A DNA stretch of 64,000 nucleotides from Siphonodentalium dalli (Eukaryota; Mollusca; Scaphopoda; Gadilida; Siphonodentaliidae). Shown here one piece after another: positions 14,546 through 31,618 of the stretch. The DNA is taken from the NCBI GenBank assembly GCA_032622095.1, contig CP136061.1, forward strand, positions 170,445,107-170,509,106, read 5' to 3'. Within the stretch, counting starts at the first letter, position 1; the number at the start of each line of letters is the position of its first letter. The translations under genes and the position numbers were made by a program. The notes beneath the pieces are model-generated. The model was not told the DNA's origin, searched no databases, and saw only the letters and a list, made by a program, of their open reading frames with translations.

Positions 14546-17033
14546 AGATACCCTCACCACACACATCTATAGGTATCCTCATCACACACATATATAGGTA
14601 TCCCCGCCACACACATATATAGGTATCCCCACCACACACATATATAGGTATCCCCACCACACACATATATAGGTATCACCACCACATACATATATAGGTA
14701 TCCCCACCACACACATATATAGGTATCACCACCACATACATATATAGGTATCCCCACCACATACATATATAGGTATCCCCACCACATACATATATAGGTA
14801 TCACCACCACACATCTATAGGTATCACCACCACATACATATATAGGTATCACCACCACACACATATAGGTATCCCCACCACATACATCTATAGGTATCCC
14901 CACCACATACATATATAGGTATCCCCGCCACACACATATATAGGTATCACCACCACACACATATATAGGTATCCCCGCCACATACATATATAGGTATCCC
15001 CACCACTCACATATATATATATCCCACCAAATACATATATAGGTATCACCACCACATACATATATAGGTATCATCACCACATAAATATATAGGTATCCCC
15101 GCCACATACATATATAGGTATCACCACCACTCACATATATAGGTCTCCCCACCACACACATAAATAGGTATCCCCACCACATACATATATAGGTATCCCC
15201 ACCACATACATCTATAGGTATCCCCACCACATACATATATAGGTATCCTCACCATACACATGTATAGGTCTCCCCTCCACATACATATATAGGTCTCCCC
15301 ACCACATACATCTATAGGTATCACCACCACATACATATATATGTATCCCCGCCACACACATCTATAGGTATCCCCACCACATACATATATAGGTATTCCC
15401 ACCACATACATATATAGGTATCCCCACCACACACATATATAGGTATCCCCATCACATACATATATAGGTATCCTCGCCACACACATATATAGGTATCACC
15501 ACCACAAACATATATAGGTATCCCCACCACATACATATATAGGTATCCCCACCACACACATATATAGGTATCTCCATCACATACATATATAGGTATCCCC
15601 ACCACACACATATGTAGGTATCCCCACCACATACACATATAGGTATCACCACCGCACACAAATAGGTATCTCCGCCACATACATATAGGTATCCCCACCA
15701 CACACATATAGGTATCCCCACCACACACATATATAGGTATCACCACCACATACATATATAGGTATCACCACCACATACATATATAGGTATCACCACCACA
15801 TACATATATAGGTATCCCAACACATACATATATAGGTATCCCCACCATATACATATATAGGTATCCCCACCACATACATATATAGGTATCCCCACCACAT
15901 ACATCTATAGGTATCCCCACCACATACATATATAGGTATCCCCACCACATACATATATAGGTATCCCCACCACTTACATATATAGGTATCCCCACCGCAT
16001 ACATCTATAGGTATCACCGCCACATACATCTATAGGTATCCCCACCACATACATATATAGGTATCCCCGCCACACACATATATAGGTATCCCCACCACAC
16101 ACATATATTGGTATCACCATCACACACATATTTAGGTATCCCCGCCACATACATATATAGGTATAGCCACCACATACATATATATGTATCACCACCACAC
16201 ACATATATAGGTATCCCCACCACATACATATATAGGTATCCCTGCCACATACATCTATAGGTATCCCCACCACATACATATATAGGTATCCCAACCACAT
16301 ACATATATAGGTATCCCCACCACATACATATATAGGTATCCCCACCACATACATATATAGGTATCCCCACCACATACATATATAGGTATCCCCACCACAT
16401 ACATATATAGGTATCCCCACCACATACATATATAGGTATCCCCACCACATACATATATAGGTATCCCCACCACATACATCAATAGGTATCACCGCCACAT
16501 ACATCTATAGGTATCCCGACCACATACATATATAGGTATCCCCGCCACACACATATATAGGTATCCCCACCACACACATATATAGGTATCACCACCACAC
16601 ACATATATAGGTATATACGCCACATACATATATAGGTATCCCCACCACATACATATATAGGTATCACCACCACACACATATATAGGTATACCCACCACAT
16701 ACATTTATAGGTATCCCCACCACATACATCTATAGGTATCCCCACCACACACATATATAGGTATCCCCACCACATACATATATATGTATCCCCACCACAC
16801 ACATATATAGGTATCCCCACCACATGCATCTATATGTATCCCCACCACACACATATATAGGTATCCCCACCACATACATCTATTGGTATCCCCACCACAT
16901 ACATCTATAGGTATCTCCACCACATACATCTATAGGTATCCCCACCACATACATATATAGGTATCACCACCACATACATATATAGGTATCCCCACCACAT
17001 ACATATATTGGTATCCCCACCACATATATATAT
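14546..17033 (+). repeat. Block A higher-order repeat, copy 6 (2,488 bp)
   Basis: The anchor is at 14546 and further landmarks are at 15005 and 15658. It is collinear with copy 7 except for two extra units (50 bp) near the start. From about 15.3 kb it matches copy 7 at a constant 2,440-bp offset, including the ATCACCGCC and CATCAATAGG variants. The anchor is preceded by GCCACATACATATAT rather than the usual ACCACATAC form. Confidence 0.82.
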
Positions 17034-19473
17034 AGATACCCTCACCACACACATCTATAGGTATCCTCATCACACACATATATAGGTATCCCCGCCACAC
17101 ACATATATAGGTATCCCCACCACACACATATATAGGTATCCCCACCACACACATATATAGGTATCACCACCACATACATATATAGGTATCCCCACCACAT
17201 ACATATATAGGTATCCCCACCACATACATATATAGGTATCACCACCACACATCTATAGGTATCACCACCACATACATATATAGGTATCACCACCACACAC
17301 ATATAGGTATCCCCACCACATACATCTATAGGTATCCCCACCACATACATATATAGGTATCCCCGCCACACACATATATAGGTATCACCACCACACACAT
17401 ATATAGGTATCCCCGCCACATACATATATAGGTATCCCCACCACTCACATATATATATATCCCACCAAATACATATATAGGTATCGCCACCACATACATA
17501 TATAGGTATCACCACCACATAAATATATAGGTATCCCCGCCACATACATATATAGGTATCACCACCACTCACATATATAGGTCTCCCCACCACACACATA
17601 TATAGGTATCCCCACCACATACATATATAGGTATCCCCACCACATACATCTATAGGTATCCCCACCACATACATATATAGGTATCCTCACCATACACATA
17701 TATAGGTCTCCCCTCCACATACATATATAGGTCTCCCCACCACATACATCTATAGGTATCACCACCACATACATATATATGTATCCCCGCCACACACATC
17801 TATAGGTATCCCCACCACATACATATATAGGTATCCCTACCACATACATATATAGGTATCCCCACCACACACATATATAGGTATCCCCATCACATACATA
17901 TATAGGTATCCTCGCCACACACATATATAGGTATCACCACCTCAAACATATATAGGTATCCCCACCACATACATATATAGGTATCCCCACCACACACATA
18001 TATAGGTATCCCCATCACATACATATATAGGTATCCCCACCACACACATATGAAGGTATCCCCACCACATACATATATAGGTATCACCACCGCACACAAA
18101 TAGGTATCTCCGCCACATACATATAGGTATCCCCACCACACACATATAGGTATCCCCCCACCACACACATATATAGGTATCACCACCACATACATATATA
18201 GGTATCACCACCACATACATATATAGGTATCACCACCACATACATATATAGGTATCCCAACACATACATATATAGGTATCCCCACCATATACATATATAG
18301 GTATCCCCACCACATACATATATAGGTATCCCTACCACATACATCTATAGGTATCCCCACCACATACATATATAGGTATCCCCACCACATACATATATAG
18401 GTATCCCCACCACTTACATATATAGGTATCCCCACCGCATACATCTATAGGTATCACCGCCACATACATCTATAGGTATCCCCACCACATACATATATAG
18501 GTATCCCCGCCACACACATATATAGGTATCCCCACCACACACATATATTGGTATCACCATCACACACATATTTAGGTATCCCCGCCACATACATATATAG
18601 GTATAGCCACCACATACATATATATGTATCACCACCACACACATATATAGGTATCCCCACCACATACATATATAGGTATCCCCGCCACATACATCTATAG
18701 GTATCCCCACCACATACATATATAGGTATCCCAACCACATACATATATAGGTATCCCCACCACATACATATATAGGTATCCCCACCACATACATATATAG
18801 GTATCCCCACCACATACATCTATAGGTATCCCCACCACATACATATATAGGTATCCCCACCACATACATATATAGGTATCCCCACCACATACATATATAG
18901 GTATCCCCACCACATACATCAATAGGTATCACCGCCACATACATCTATAGGTATCCCGACCACATACATATATAGGTATCCCCGCCACACACATATATAG
19001 GTATCCCCACCACACACATATATAGGTATCACCACCACACACATATATAGGTATATACGCCACATACATATATAGGTATCCCCACCACATACATATATAG
19101 GTATCACCACCGCACACATATATAGGTATACCCACCACATACATTTATAGGTATCCCCACCACATACATCTATAGGTATCCCCACCACACACATATATAG
19201 GTATCCCCACCACATACATATATATGTATCCCCACCACACACATATATAGGTATCCCCACCACATGCATCTATATGTATCCCCACCACACACATATATAG
19301 GTATCCCCACCACATACATCTATTGGTATCCCCACCACATACATCTATAGGTATCTCCACCACATACATCTATAGGTATCCCCACCACATACATATATAG
19401 GTATCACCACCACATACATATATAGGTATCCCCACCACATACATATATTGGTATCCCCACCACATATATATAT
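17034..19473 (+). repeat. Block A higher-order repeat, copy 7 (2,440 bp)
   Basis: The anchor is at 17034, the second landmark at 17443 and the third at 18096. The following copy repeats it at exactly 2,440 bp for most of its length. The stretches I compared directly were identical, including private variants such as CACATGCATCTATATG and the anchor-preceding CACATATATATATAG. A 2-bp expansion (CCCCCCACC near 18,150) distinguishes it from copy 8. It is one of the best-preserved copies and probably a recent duplicate. Confidence 0.87.
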
Positions 19474-21861
19474 AGATACCCTCACCACACACATCTATAG
19501 GTATCCTCATCACACACATATATAGGTATCCCCGCCACACACATATATAGGTATCCCCACCACACACATATATAGGTATCCCCACCACACACATATATAG
19601 GTATCACCACCACATACATATATAGGTATCCCCACCACATACATATATAGGTATCCCCACCACATACATATATAGGTATCACCACCACACATCTATAGGT
19701 ATCACCACCACATACATATATAGGTATCACCACCACACACATATAGGTATCCCCACCACATACATCTATAGGTATCCCCACCACATACATATATAGGTAT
19801 CCCCGCCACACACATATATAGGTATCACCACCACACACATATATAGGTATCCCCGCCACATACATATATAGGTATCCCCACCACTCACATATATATATAT
19901 CCCACCAAATACATATATAGGTATCGCCACCACATACATATATAGGTATCACCACCACATAAATATATAGGTATCCCCGCCACATACATATATAGGTATC
20001 ACCACCACTCACATATATAGGTCTCCCCACCACACACATATATAGGTATCCCCACCACATACATATATAGGTATCCCCACCACATACATCTATAGGTATC
20101 CCCACCACATACATATATAGGTATCCTCACCATACACATATATAGGTCTCCCCTCCACATACATATATAGGTCTCCCCACCACATACATCTATAGGTATC
20201 ACCACCACATACATATATATGTATCCCCGCCACACACATCTATAGGTATCCCCACCACATACATATATAGGTATCCCTACCACATACATATATAGGTATC
20301 CCCACCACACACATATATAGGTATCCCCATCACATACATATATAGGTATCCTCGCCACACACATATATAGGTATCACCACCTCAAACATATATAGGTATC
20401 CCCACCACATACATATATAGGTATCCCCACCACACACATATATAGGTATCCCCATCACATACATATATAGGTATCCCCACCACACACATATGAAGGTATC
20501 CCCACCACATACATATATAGGTATCACCACCGCACACAAATAGGTATCTACGCCACATACATATAGGTATCCCCACCACACACATATAGGTATCCCCACC
20601 ACACACATATATAGGTATCACCACCACATACATATATAGGTATCACCACCACATACATATATAGGTATCACCACCACATACATATATAGGTATCCCAACA
20701 CATACATATATAGGTATCCCCACCATATACATATATAGGTATCCCCACCACATACATATATAGGTATCCCCACCACATACATCTATAGGTATCCCCACCA
20801 CATACATATATAGGTATCCCCACCACATACATATATAGGTATCCCCACCACTTACATATATAGGTATCCCCACCGCATACATCTATAGGTATCACCGCCA
20901 CATACATCTATAGGTATCCCCACCACATACATATATAGGTATCCCCGCCACACACATATATAGGTATCCCCACCACACACATATATTGGTATCACCATCA
21001 CACACATATTTAGGTATCCCCGCCACATACATATATAGGTATCCTCACCACACACATATATCGGTATCCCCGCCACACACATATATAGGTATCCCCACCA
21101 CATACATATATAGGTATCCCCACCACACACATATATAGGTATCCCCACCGCATACATATATAGGTATCCCCACCACATACATCTATAGTTATCCCCACCA
21201 CATACATCTATAGGTATCCCCACCACATACATCTATAGGTATCCCCACCACATATATATATAGGTATCCCCACCACATACATATATAGGTATCCCCACCA
21301 CATACATCAATAGGTATCACCGCCACATACATCTATAGGTATCCCGACCACATACATATATAGGTATCCCCGCCACACACATATATAGGTAACCCCACCA
21401 CACACATATATAGGTATCACCACCACACACATATATAGGTATATACGCCACATACATATATAGGTATCCCCACCACATACATATATAGGTATCACCACCA
21501 CACACATATATAGGTATACCCACCACATACATTTATAGGTATCCCCACCACATACATCTATAGGTATCCCCACCACACACATATATAGGTATCCCCACCA
21601 CATACATATATATGTGTCCCCACCACACACATATATAGGTATCCCCACCACATACATCTATATGTATCCCCACCACACACATATATAGGTATCCCCACCA
21701 CATACATCTATTGGTATCCCCACCACATACATCTATAGGTATCTCCACCACATACATCTATAGGTATCCCCACCACATACATATATAGGTATCACCACCA
21801 CATACATATATAGGTATCCCCACCACATACATATATTGGTATCCCCACCACATACATATAT
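19474..21861 (+). repeat. Block A higher-order repeat, copy 8 (2,388 bp)
   Basis: The anchor is at 19474, the second landmark at 19883 and the third at 20536. It is nearly identical to copy 7 for roughly its first 1.4 kb. Later it loses two units net and follows copy 3 (variants near 11.3-11.6 kb) more closely than copy 7. It therefore looks like a recombinant between two versions of the repeat. Confidence 0.85.
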
Positions 21862-24800
21862 AGATACCCTCACCACACACATCTATAGGTATCCTCATCA
21901 CACACATATATAGGTATCCCCGCCACACACATATATAGGTATCCCCACCACACACATATATAGGTATTCCCACCACACACATATATAGGTATCACCACCA
22001 CATACATATATAGGTATCCCCACCACACACATATATAGGTATCACCACCACATACATATATAGGTATCCCCACCACATACATATATAGGTATCCCCACCA
22101 CATACATATATAGGTATCACCACCACACATCTATAGGTATCACCACCACATACATATATAGGTATCACCACCACACACATATAGGTATCCCCACCACATA
22201 CATCTATAGGTATCCCCACCACATACATATATAGGTATCCCCGCCACACACATATATAGGTATCACCACCACACACATATATAGGTATCCCCGCCACATA
22301 CATATATAGGTATCCCCACCACTCACATATATATATATCCCACCAAATACATATATAGGTATCACCACCACATACATATATAGGTATCACCACCACATAA
22401 ATATATAGGTATTCCCGCCACATACATATATAGGTATCACCACCACTCACATATATAGGTCTCCCCACCACACACATAAATAGGTATCCCCACTACATAC
22501 ATATATAGGTATTCCCACCACATACATCTATAGGTATCCCCACCACATACATATATAGGTATCCTCACCATACACATGTATAGGCCTCCCCTCCACATAC
22601 ATATATAGGTCTCCCCACCACATACATCTATAGGTATCACCACCACATACATATATATGTATCCCCGCCACACACATCTATAGGTATCCCCACCACATAC
22701 ATATATAGGTATCCCCACCACATACATATATAGGTATCCCCACCACACACATATATAGGTATCCCCATCACATACATATATAGGTATCCTCGCCACACAC
22801 ATATATAGGTATCACCACCACAAACATATATAGGTATCCCCACCACATACATATATAGGTATCCCCACACACACATATATAGGTATCCCCATCACATACA
22901 TATATAGGTATCCCCACCACACACATATGTAGGTATCCCCACCAAATACACATATAGGTATCACCACCGCACACAAATAGGTATCTCCGCCACATACATA
23001 TAGGTATCCCCACCACACACATATAGGTATCCCCACCACACACATATATAGGTATCACCACCACATACATATATAGGTATCACCACCACATACATATATA
23101 GGTATCACCACCACATACATATATAGGTATCCCAACACATACATATATAGGTATCCCCACCATATACATATATAGGTATCCCCACCACATACATATATAG
23201 GTATCCCCACCACATACATCTATATGTATCCCCACCACATACATATATAGGTATCCCCACCACATACATATATAGGTATCCCCACGACTTACATATATAG
23301 GTATCCCCACCGCATACATCTATAGGTATCACCGCCACATACATCTATAGGTATCCCCACCACATACATATATAGGTATCCCCGCCACACACATATATAG
23401 GTATCCCCACCACACACATATATTGGTATCACCATCACACACATATTTAGGTATCCCCGCCACATACATATATAGGTATAGCCACCACATACATATATAT
23501 GTATCACCACCACACACATATATAGGTATCCCCACCACATACATATATAGGTATCCCCGCCACATACATCTATAGGTATCCCCACCACATACATATATAG
23601 GTATCCCAACCACATACATATATAGGTATCCCCACCACACACATCTATAGGTATCCTCACCACACACATATATCGGTATCCCCGCCACACACATATATAG
23701 GTATCCCCACCACATACATATATAGGTATCCCCACCACACACGTATATAGGTATCACCACCACATACATATATAGGTATCCCCACCACATACATATATAG
23801 GTATCCCCACCGCATACATATATAGGTATCCCCACCACATACATATATAGTTATCCCCACCACATACATCTATAGGTATCCCCACCACATACATCTATAG
23901 GTATCCCCACCACATATATATATAGGTATCCCCACCACATACATCTATAGGTATCCCCACCACATACATATATAGGTATCCCCACCACACACATATAGGT
24001 ATCACCACCACATACATATATAGGTATCACCACCACACACATATAGGTATCCCCACTTCATAGATCTATAGGTATCACCACCACACACATATAGGTATCC
24101 CCACCACATACATCTATAGGTATCCCCACCACATACATATATAGGTATCCCCACCACATACATCTATAGGTATCCCCACCACATACATATATAGGTATCC
24201 CCACCACACACATATATAGGTATCCCCATCACATACATATATATGTATCCCCAACACACACATATGTAGGTATCCCCACCACATACACATATAGGTATCA
24301 CCACCGCACACAAATAGGTATCTCCGCCACATACATATAGGTATCCCCACCACACACATATAGGTATCCCCACCACACACATATATAGGTATCACCACCA
24401 CATACATATATAGGTATCACCACCACATACATATATAGGTATCACCACCACATACATATATAGGTATCCCAACACATACATATATAGGTATCCCCACCAT
24501 ATACATATATAGGTATCCCCACCACATACATATATAGGTATCCCCACCACATACATCTATAGGTATCCCCACCACATACATATATAGGTATCCCCACCAC
24601 ATACATATATAGGTATCCCCACGACTTACATATATAGGTATCCCCACCTTATACATCTATAGGTATCACCGCCACATACATGTACATCTATAGGTATCCC
24701 CACCACATACATATATAGGTATCCCCGCCACACACATATATAGGTATCCCCACCACACACATATATTGGTATCACCATCACACACATATTTAGGTATCCC

Positions 24801-25370
24801 CGCCACATACATATATAGGTATAGCCACCACATACATATATATGTATCACCACCACACACATATATAGGTATTCCCACCACATACATATATAGGTATCCC
24901 CGCCACATACATCTATAGGTATCCCCACCACATACATATATAGGTATCCCAACCACATACATATATAGGTATCCCCACCACACACATCTATAGGTATCCT
25001 CACCACACACATATATCGGTATCCCCGCCACACACATATATAGGTATCCCCACCACATACATATATAGGTATCCCCACCACACACGTATATAGGTATCAC
25101 CACCACATACATATATAGGTATCCCCACCACATACATATATAGGTATCCCCACCGCATACATATATAGGTATCCCCACCACATACATATATAGTTATCCC
25201 CACCACATACATCTATAGGTATCCCCACCACATACATCTATAGGTATCCCCACCACATATATATATAGGTATCCCCACCACATACATCTATAGGTATCCC
25301 CACCACATACATATATAGGTATCCCCACCACACACATATAGGTATCACCACCACATACATATATAGGTAT
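21862..25370 (+). repeat. Block A higher-order repeat, copy 9, containing a 1.34-kb tandem duplication
   Basis: The last AGATACCCTCACC anchor of the window is at 21862, with the second landmark at 22321. The third landmark occurs twice, at 22973 and 24310, marking a 1,337-bp tandem duplication. A 6-bp insertion near 24,671 raises the later offset to 1,343 bp. The second copy stops matching at about 25,370. Confidence 0.8.
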
Positions 25371-26340
25371 CCTCATCACACACATATATAGGTCTCCCCA
25401 CCACATACATATATAGGTATCCCCGCCACACACATCTATAGGTATACCCACCACATACATATATAGGTATACCCACCACATACATATATAGGTATTCCCG
25501 CCACACAAATATAGGTATCCCCACTTCATAGATCTATAGGTATCACCACCACACACATATAGGTATCCCCACCACATACATCTATAGGTATCCCCACCAC
25601 ATACATATATAGGTATCCCCACCACATACATCTATAGGTATCCCCACCACATACATATATAGGTATCCTCATCACACACATATATAGGTCTCCCCACCAC
25701 ATACATATATAGGTATCCCCGCCACACACATCTATAGGTATACCCACCACATACATATATAGGTATACCCACCACATACATATATAGGTATTCCCGCCAC
25801 ACAAATATATAGGTATCCTCACCACACACATATATAGGTATCCTCGCCACACACATATATAGGTATCACCACCACATACATATATAGGTATCCACACCAC
25901 ATACATATATAGGTATCCCCGCCACACACATCTATAGGTATACCCACCACATACGTATATAGGTATTCCCGCCACACAAATATATAGGTATCCTCACCAC
26001 ACACATATATAGGTATCCTCGCCACACACATATATAGGTATCCCAACGACATACATATATAGGTATCCCCACCACACACATATGTAGGTATCCCCACCAC
26101 ATACATATATAGGTATCACCACCACACACATATAGGTGTCCCCGCCACATACATATAGGTATCACCACCACACACATATAGGTATCCCCGCCACATACAT
26201 ATAGGTATCCCCACCACACACATATAGGTATCCCCACCACACACATCTATAGGTATCACCACCACATACATATATAGGTATCCCAACACATACATATATA
26301 GGTATCCCCACCATATACATATATAGGTATCACCACCACA
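25371..26340 (+). repeat. Block A tail module, related to 2.55-3.3 kb and 7.1-7.8 kb
   Basis: The module begins GGTATCCTCATCAC and contains the order ATACCCACCACATACGTA (CATACGTA at 25950), TTCCCGCCACACAAATATA and a run of 23-bp short units at about 26.11-26.25 kb. The same order is found near 2.55-3.3 kb and 7.1-7.8 kb. It marks the change from block A to block B, where the module recurs at 31034, 33090 and 38599. Confidence 0.75.
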
Positions 26341-29300
26341 TACATATATAGGTATCACCACCACACACACATATAGGTATCTCCACCACATACATCTATA
26401 GGTATCCCCACCACATACATCTATAGGTATCCCCACCATTTACATATATAGGTATCCCCACCACACATATATAGGTATCACCACCACATACATATATAGG
26501 TATCACCACCACACACATATAGGTATCCCCACCACATACATATATAGGTATCCCCACCACATACTTATATAGGTATCCCCACCACATACATCTATAGGTA
26601 TCCCCACCAAATACATATATAGGTATCCTCACCACACACATATATAGGTCTCTCCACCACATACATATATAGGTCTCCCAACCGCATACATCTATAGGTA
26701 TCACCACCACATACATATATAGGTATCCCCGCCACACACATCTATAGGTATCCCCACCACATACATATATAGGTATCCCCGCCACACACATCTATAGGTA
26801 TCCCCACCACATACATATATAGGTATCCCCGCCACACACATATATAGGTATCCCCACCACACACATATATATGTATACTCGCCACACACATATATAGGTA
26901 TCACCACCACACACATATATAGGTATCCCCACCACATACATATATAGGTATCCCCACCACATACATATATAGGTATCCCCATCATATATATATATAGGTA
27001 TCCCCGCCACACACATATATAGGTATCCACACCACATACATATATAGGTATTCCCGCCACACAAATATATAGGTATCCCCACAACACACATATATAGGTA
27101 TCCTCACCACACACATATATAGGTATCACCACCATATACATATATAGGTATCCCCACCACATACATATATAGGTATCCCCACCACACACATATATAGGTA
27201 TCCCCACCACATACATATATAGGTATCCCCACCACACACATATGTAGGTATCCCCACCACATACATATATGTATCACCCCCACACACATATAGGTATCCC
27301 CGCCACATACATATAGGTATCCCCACCACACACATATAGGTATCCCCACCACACACATCTATAGGTATCACCACCACATACATATATAGGTATCCCAACA
27401 CATACATATATAGGTATCTCCACCATATACATATATAGGCATCCCCACCACATATATATATAGGTATCCCCACCACATACATCTATAGGTATCCCCACCA
27501 CATACATATATTGGTATCCCCACCACATACATATATAGGTATCCCCACCACATACATATATAGGTATCCCCACCACATACATATATAGGTATCACCGCCA
27601 CATACATCTATAGGTATCCCCACCACATACATATATAGGTATCCCCGCCACACACATATATAGGTATCCCCACCACACACATATATAGGTATCACCACCA
27701 CACACATATATAGGTATCCCCGCCACATACATCTATAGGTATCCCCACCACATACATATATATGTATCACCACCACACACACATATAGGTATCCCCACCA
27801 CATACATCTATAGGTATCCCCACCACATACATCTATAGGTATCCCCACCATTTACATATATAGGTATCCCCACCACACATATATAGGTATCACCACCACA
27901 TACATATATAGTTATCACCACCACACATATATAGGTATCCCCACCACATACATATATAGGTATCCCCACCACATACATATATAGGTATCCCCACCACATA
28001 CATCTATAGGTATCCCCACCACATACATATATAGGTATCCTCACCACACACATATATAGGTCTCTCCACCACATACATATATAGGTCTCCCCACCACATA
28101 CATCTATTGGTATCACCACCACATACATCTATAGGTATCACCGCCACATACATATATAGGCATCCCCACCACATATATATATAGGTATCCCCACCACATA
28201 CATCTATAGGTATCCCCACCACATACATATATTGGTATCCCCACCACATACATATATAGGTATCCCCACCACATACATATATAGGTATCCCCACCACATA
28301 CATCTATAGGTATCACCGCCACATACATCTATAGGTATCCCCACCACATACATATATAGGTATCCCCGCCACACACATATATAGGTATCCCCACCACACA
28401 CATATATAGGTATCACCACCACACACATATATAGGTATCCCCGCCACATACATCTATAGGTATCCCCACCACATACATATATATGTATCCCCACCACACA
28501 CACATATAGGTATCCCCACCACATACATCTATAGGTATCCCCACCACATACATCTATAGGTATCCCCACCATTTACATATATAGGTATCCCCACCACACA
28601 TATATAGGTATCACCACCACATACATATATAGGTATCACCACCACACACATATAGCTATCCCCACCACATACATATATAGGTATCCCCACCACATACATA
28701 TATAGGTATCCCCACCACATACATCTATAGGTATCCCCACCACATACATATATAGGTATCCTCACCACACACATATATAGGTCTCTCCACCACATACATA
28801 TATAGGTCTCCCCACCACATACATCTATTGGTATCACCACCACATACATATATAGGTATCCCCGCCACACACATCTATAGGTATCCCCAACACATACATA
28901 TATAGGTATCCCCGCCACACACATCTATAGGTATCCCCACCACATACATATATAGGTATCCCCGCCACACACATCTATAGGTATCCCCACCACATACATA
29001 TATAGGTATCCCCGCCACACACATATATAGGTATCCCCACCACACACATATATATGTATCCCCACCACACACATCTATAGGTATCACCACCACATACATA
29101 TATAGGTATCCCAACACATACATATATAGGTATCTCCACCATATACATATATAGGCATCCCCACCACATATATATATAGGTATCCCCACCACATACATCT
29201 ATAGGTATCCCCACCACATACATATATTGGTATCCCCACCACATACATATATAGGTATCCCCACCACATACATATATATGTATCCCCACCACATACATCT

Positions 29301-29562
29301 ATAGGTATCGCCGCCACATACATCTATAGGTATCCCCACCACATACATATATAGGTATCCCCGCCACACACATTTATAGGTATCCCCACCACACACATAT
29401 ATAGGTATCACCACCACACACATATATAGGTATCCCCGCCACATACATCTATAGGTATCCCCACCACATACATATATATGTATCACCACCACACACACAT
29501 ATAGGTATCCCCACCACATACATCTATAGGTATCCCCACCACATACATCTATAGGTATCCCC

Positions 29563-31618
29563 ACCATTTACATATATAGGTATCCCCACCACACATATAT
29601 AGTTATCACCACCACATACATATATAGTTATCACCACCACACACATATAGGTATCCCCACCACATACATATATAGGTATCCCCACCACATACATATATAG
29701 GTATCCCCACCACATACATCTATAGGTATCCCCACCACATACATATATAGGTATCCTCACCACACACATATATAGGTCTCTCCACCACATACATATATAG
29801 GTCTCCCCACCACATACATCTATTGGTATCACCACCACATACATCTATAGGTATCACCGCCACATACATATATAGGCATCCCCACCACATATATATATAG
29901 GTATCCCCACCACATACATCTATAGGTATCCCCACCACATACATATATTGGTATCCCCACCACATACATATATAGGTATCCCCACCACATACATATATAG
30001 GTATCCCCACCACATACATCTATAGGTATCACCGCCACATACATCTATAGGTATCCCCACCACATACATATATAGGTATCCCCGCCACACACATATATAG
30101 GTATCCCCACCACACACATATATAGGTATCACCACCACACACATATATAGGTATCCCCGCCACATACATCTATAGGTATCCCCACCACATACATATATAT
30201 GTATCCCCACCACACACACATATAGGTATCCCCACCACATACATCTATAGGTATCCCCACCACATACATCTATAGGTATCCCCACCATTTACATATATAG
30301 GTATCCCCACCACACATATATAGGTATCACCACCACATACATATATAGGTATCACCACCACACACATATAGGTATCCCCACCACATACATATAAAGGTAT
30401 CCCCACCACATACATATATAGGTATCCCCACCACATACATCTATAGGTATCCCCACCACATACATATATAGGTATCCTCACCACACACATATATAGGTCT
30501 CTCCACCACATACATATATAGGTCTCCCCACCACATACATCTATTGGTATCACCACCACATACATATATAGGTATCCCCGCCACACACATCTATAGGTAT
30601 CCCCAACACATACATATATAGGTATCCCCGCCACACACATCTATAGGTATCCCCACCACATACATATATAGGTATCCCCGCCACACACATCTATTGGTAT
30701 CCCCACCACATACATATATAGGTATCCCCGCCACACACATATATAGGTATCCCCACCACACACATATATATGTTTACTCGCCACACACATATATAGGTAT
30801 CACCACCACACACATATATAGGTATCCCCACCACACACATATATAGGTATCACCACCACATACATATATAGGTATCCCCACCACATATATATATAGGTAT
30901 CCCCGCCACACACATCTATAGGTATCCTCGCCACACACATATATAGGTATCACCACCACATACATATATAGGTATCCACACCACACAAATATATAGGTAT
31001 CCCCGCCACACACATCTATAGGTATACCCACCACATACGTATATAGGTATTCCCGCCACACAAATATATAGGTATCCTCACCACACACATATATAGGTAT
31101 CCCCACCACACACATATATAGGTATCCCAACCACATACATATATAGGTATCCCCACCACACACATATGTAGGTATCCCCACCACATACATATATAGGTAT
31201 CACCACCACACACATATAGGTGTCCCCGCCACATACATATAGGTATCCCCACCACACACTTATAGGTATCCCCACCACATACATATAGGTATCCCCACCA
31301 CACACATATAGGTATCCCCACCACACACATCTATAGGTATCACCACCACATACATATATAGGTATCCCAACACATACATATATAGGTATCCCCACCATAT
31401 ACATATATAGGTATCACCACCACATACATATATAGGTATCACCACCACATACATCTATAGGTATCCCCACCACATACATATATAGGTATCCCCACCACAT
31501 ACATCTATAGGTATCCCCACCACATACATATATATGTATCACCACCACACACACATATAGGTATCCCAACCACATACATCTATAGGTATCCCCACCACAT
31601 ACATCTATAGGTATCCCC
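29563..31618 (+). repeat. 2,056-bp tandem module, first copy
   Basis: This module consists of a 721-bp and a 1335-bp step. It contains a rare ATGTTTACTCGCC variant near 30,773 and the CATACGTATATAGG module at 31034. The next module repeats all of this at a 2,056-bp offset, so the two are a direct tandem pair. Confidence 0.85.
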
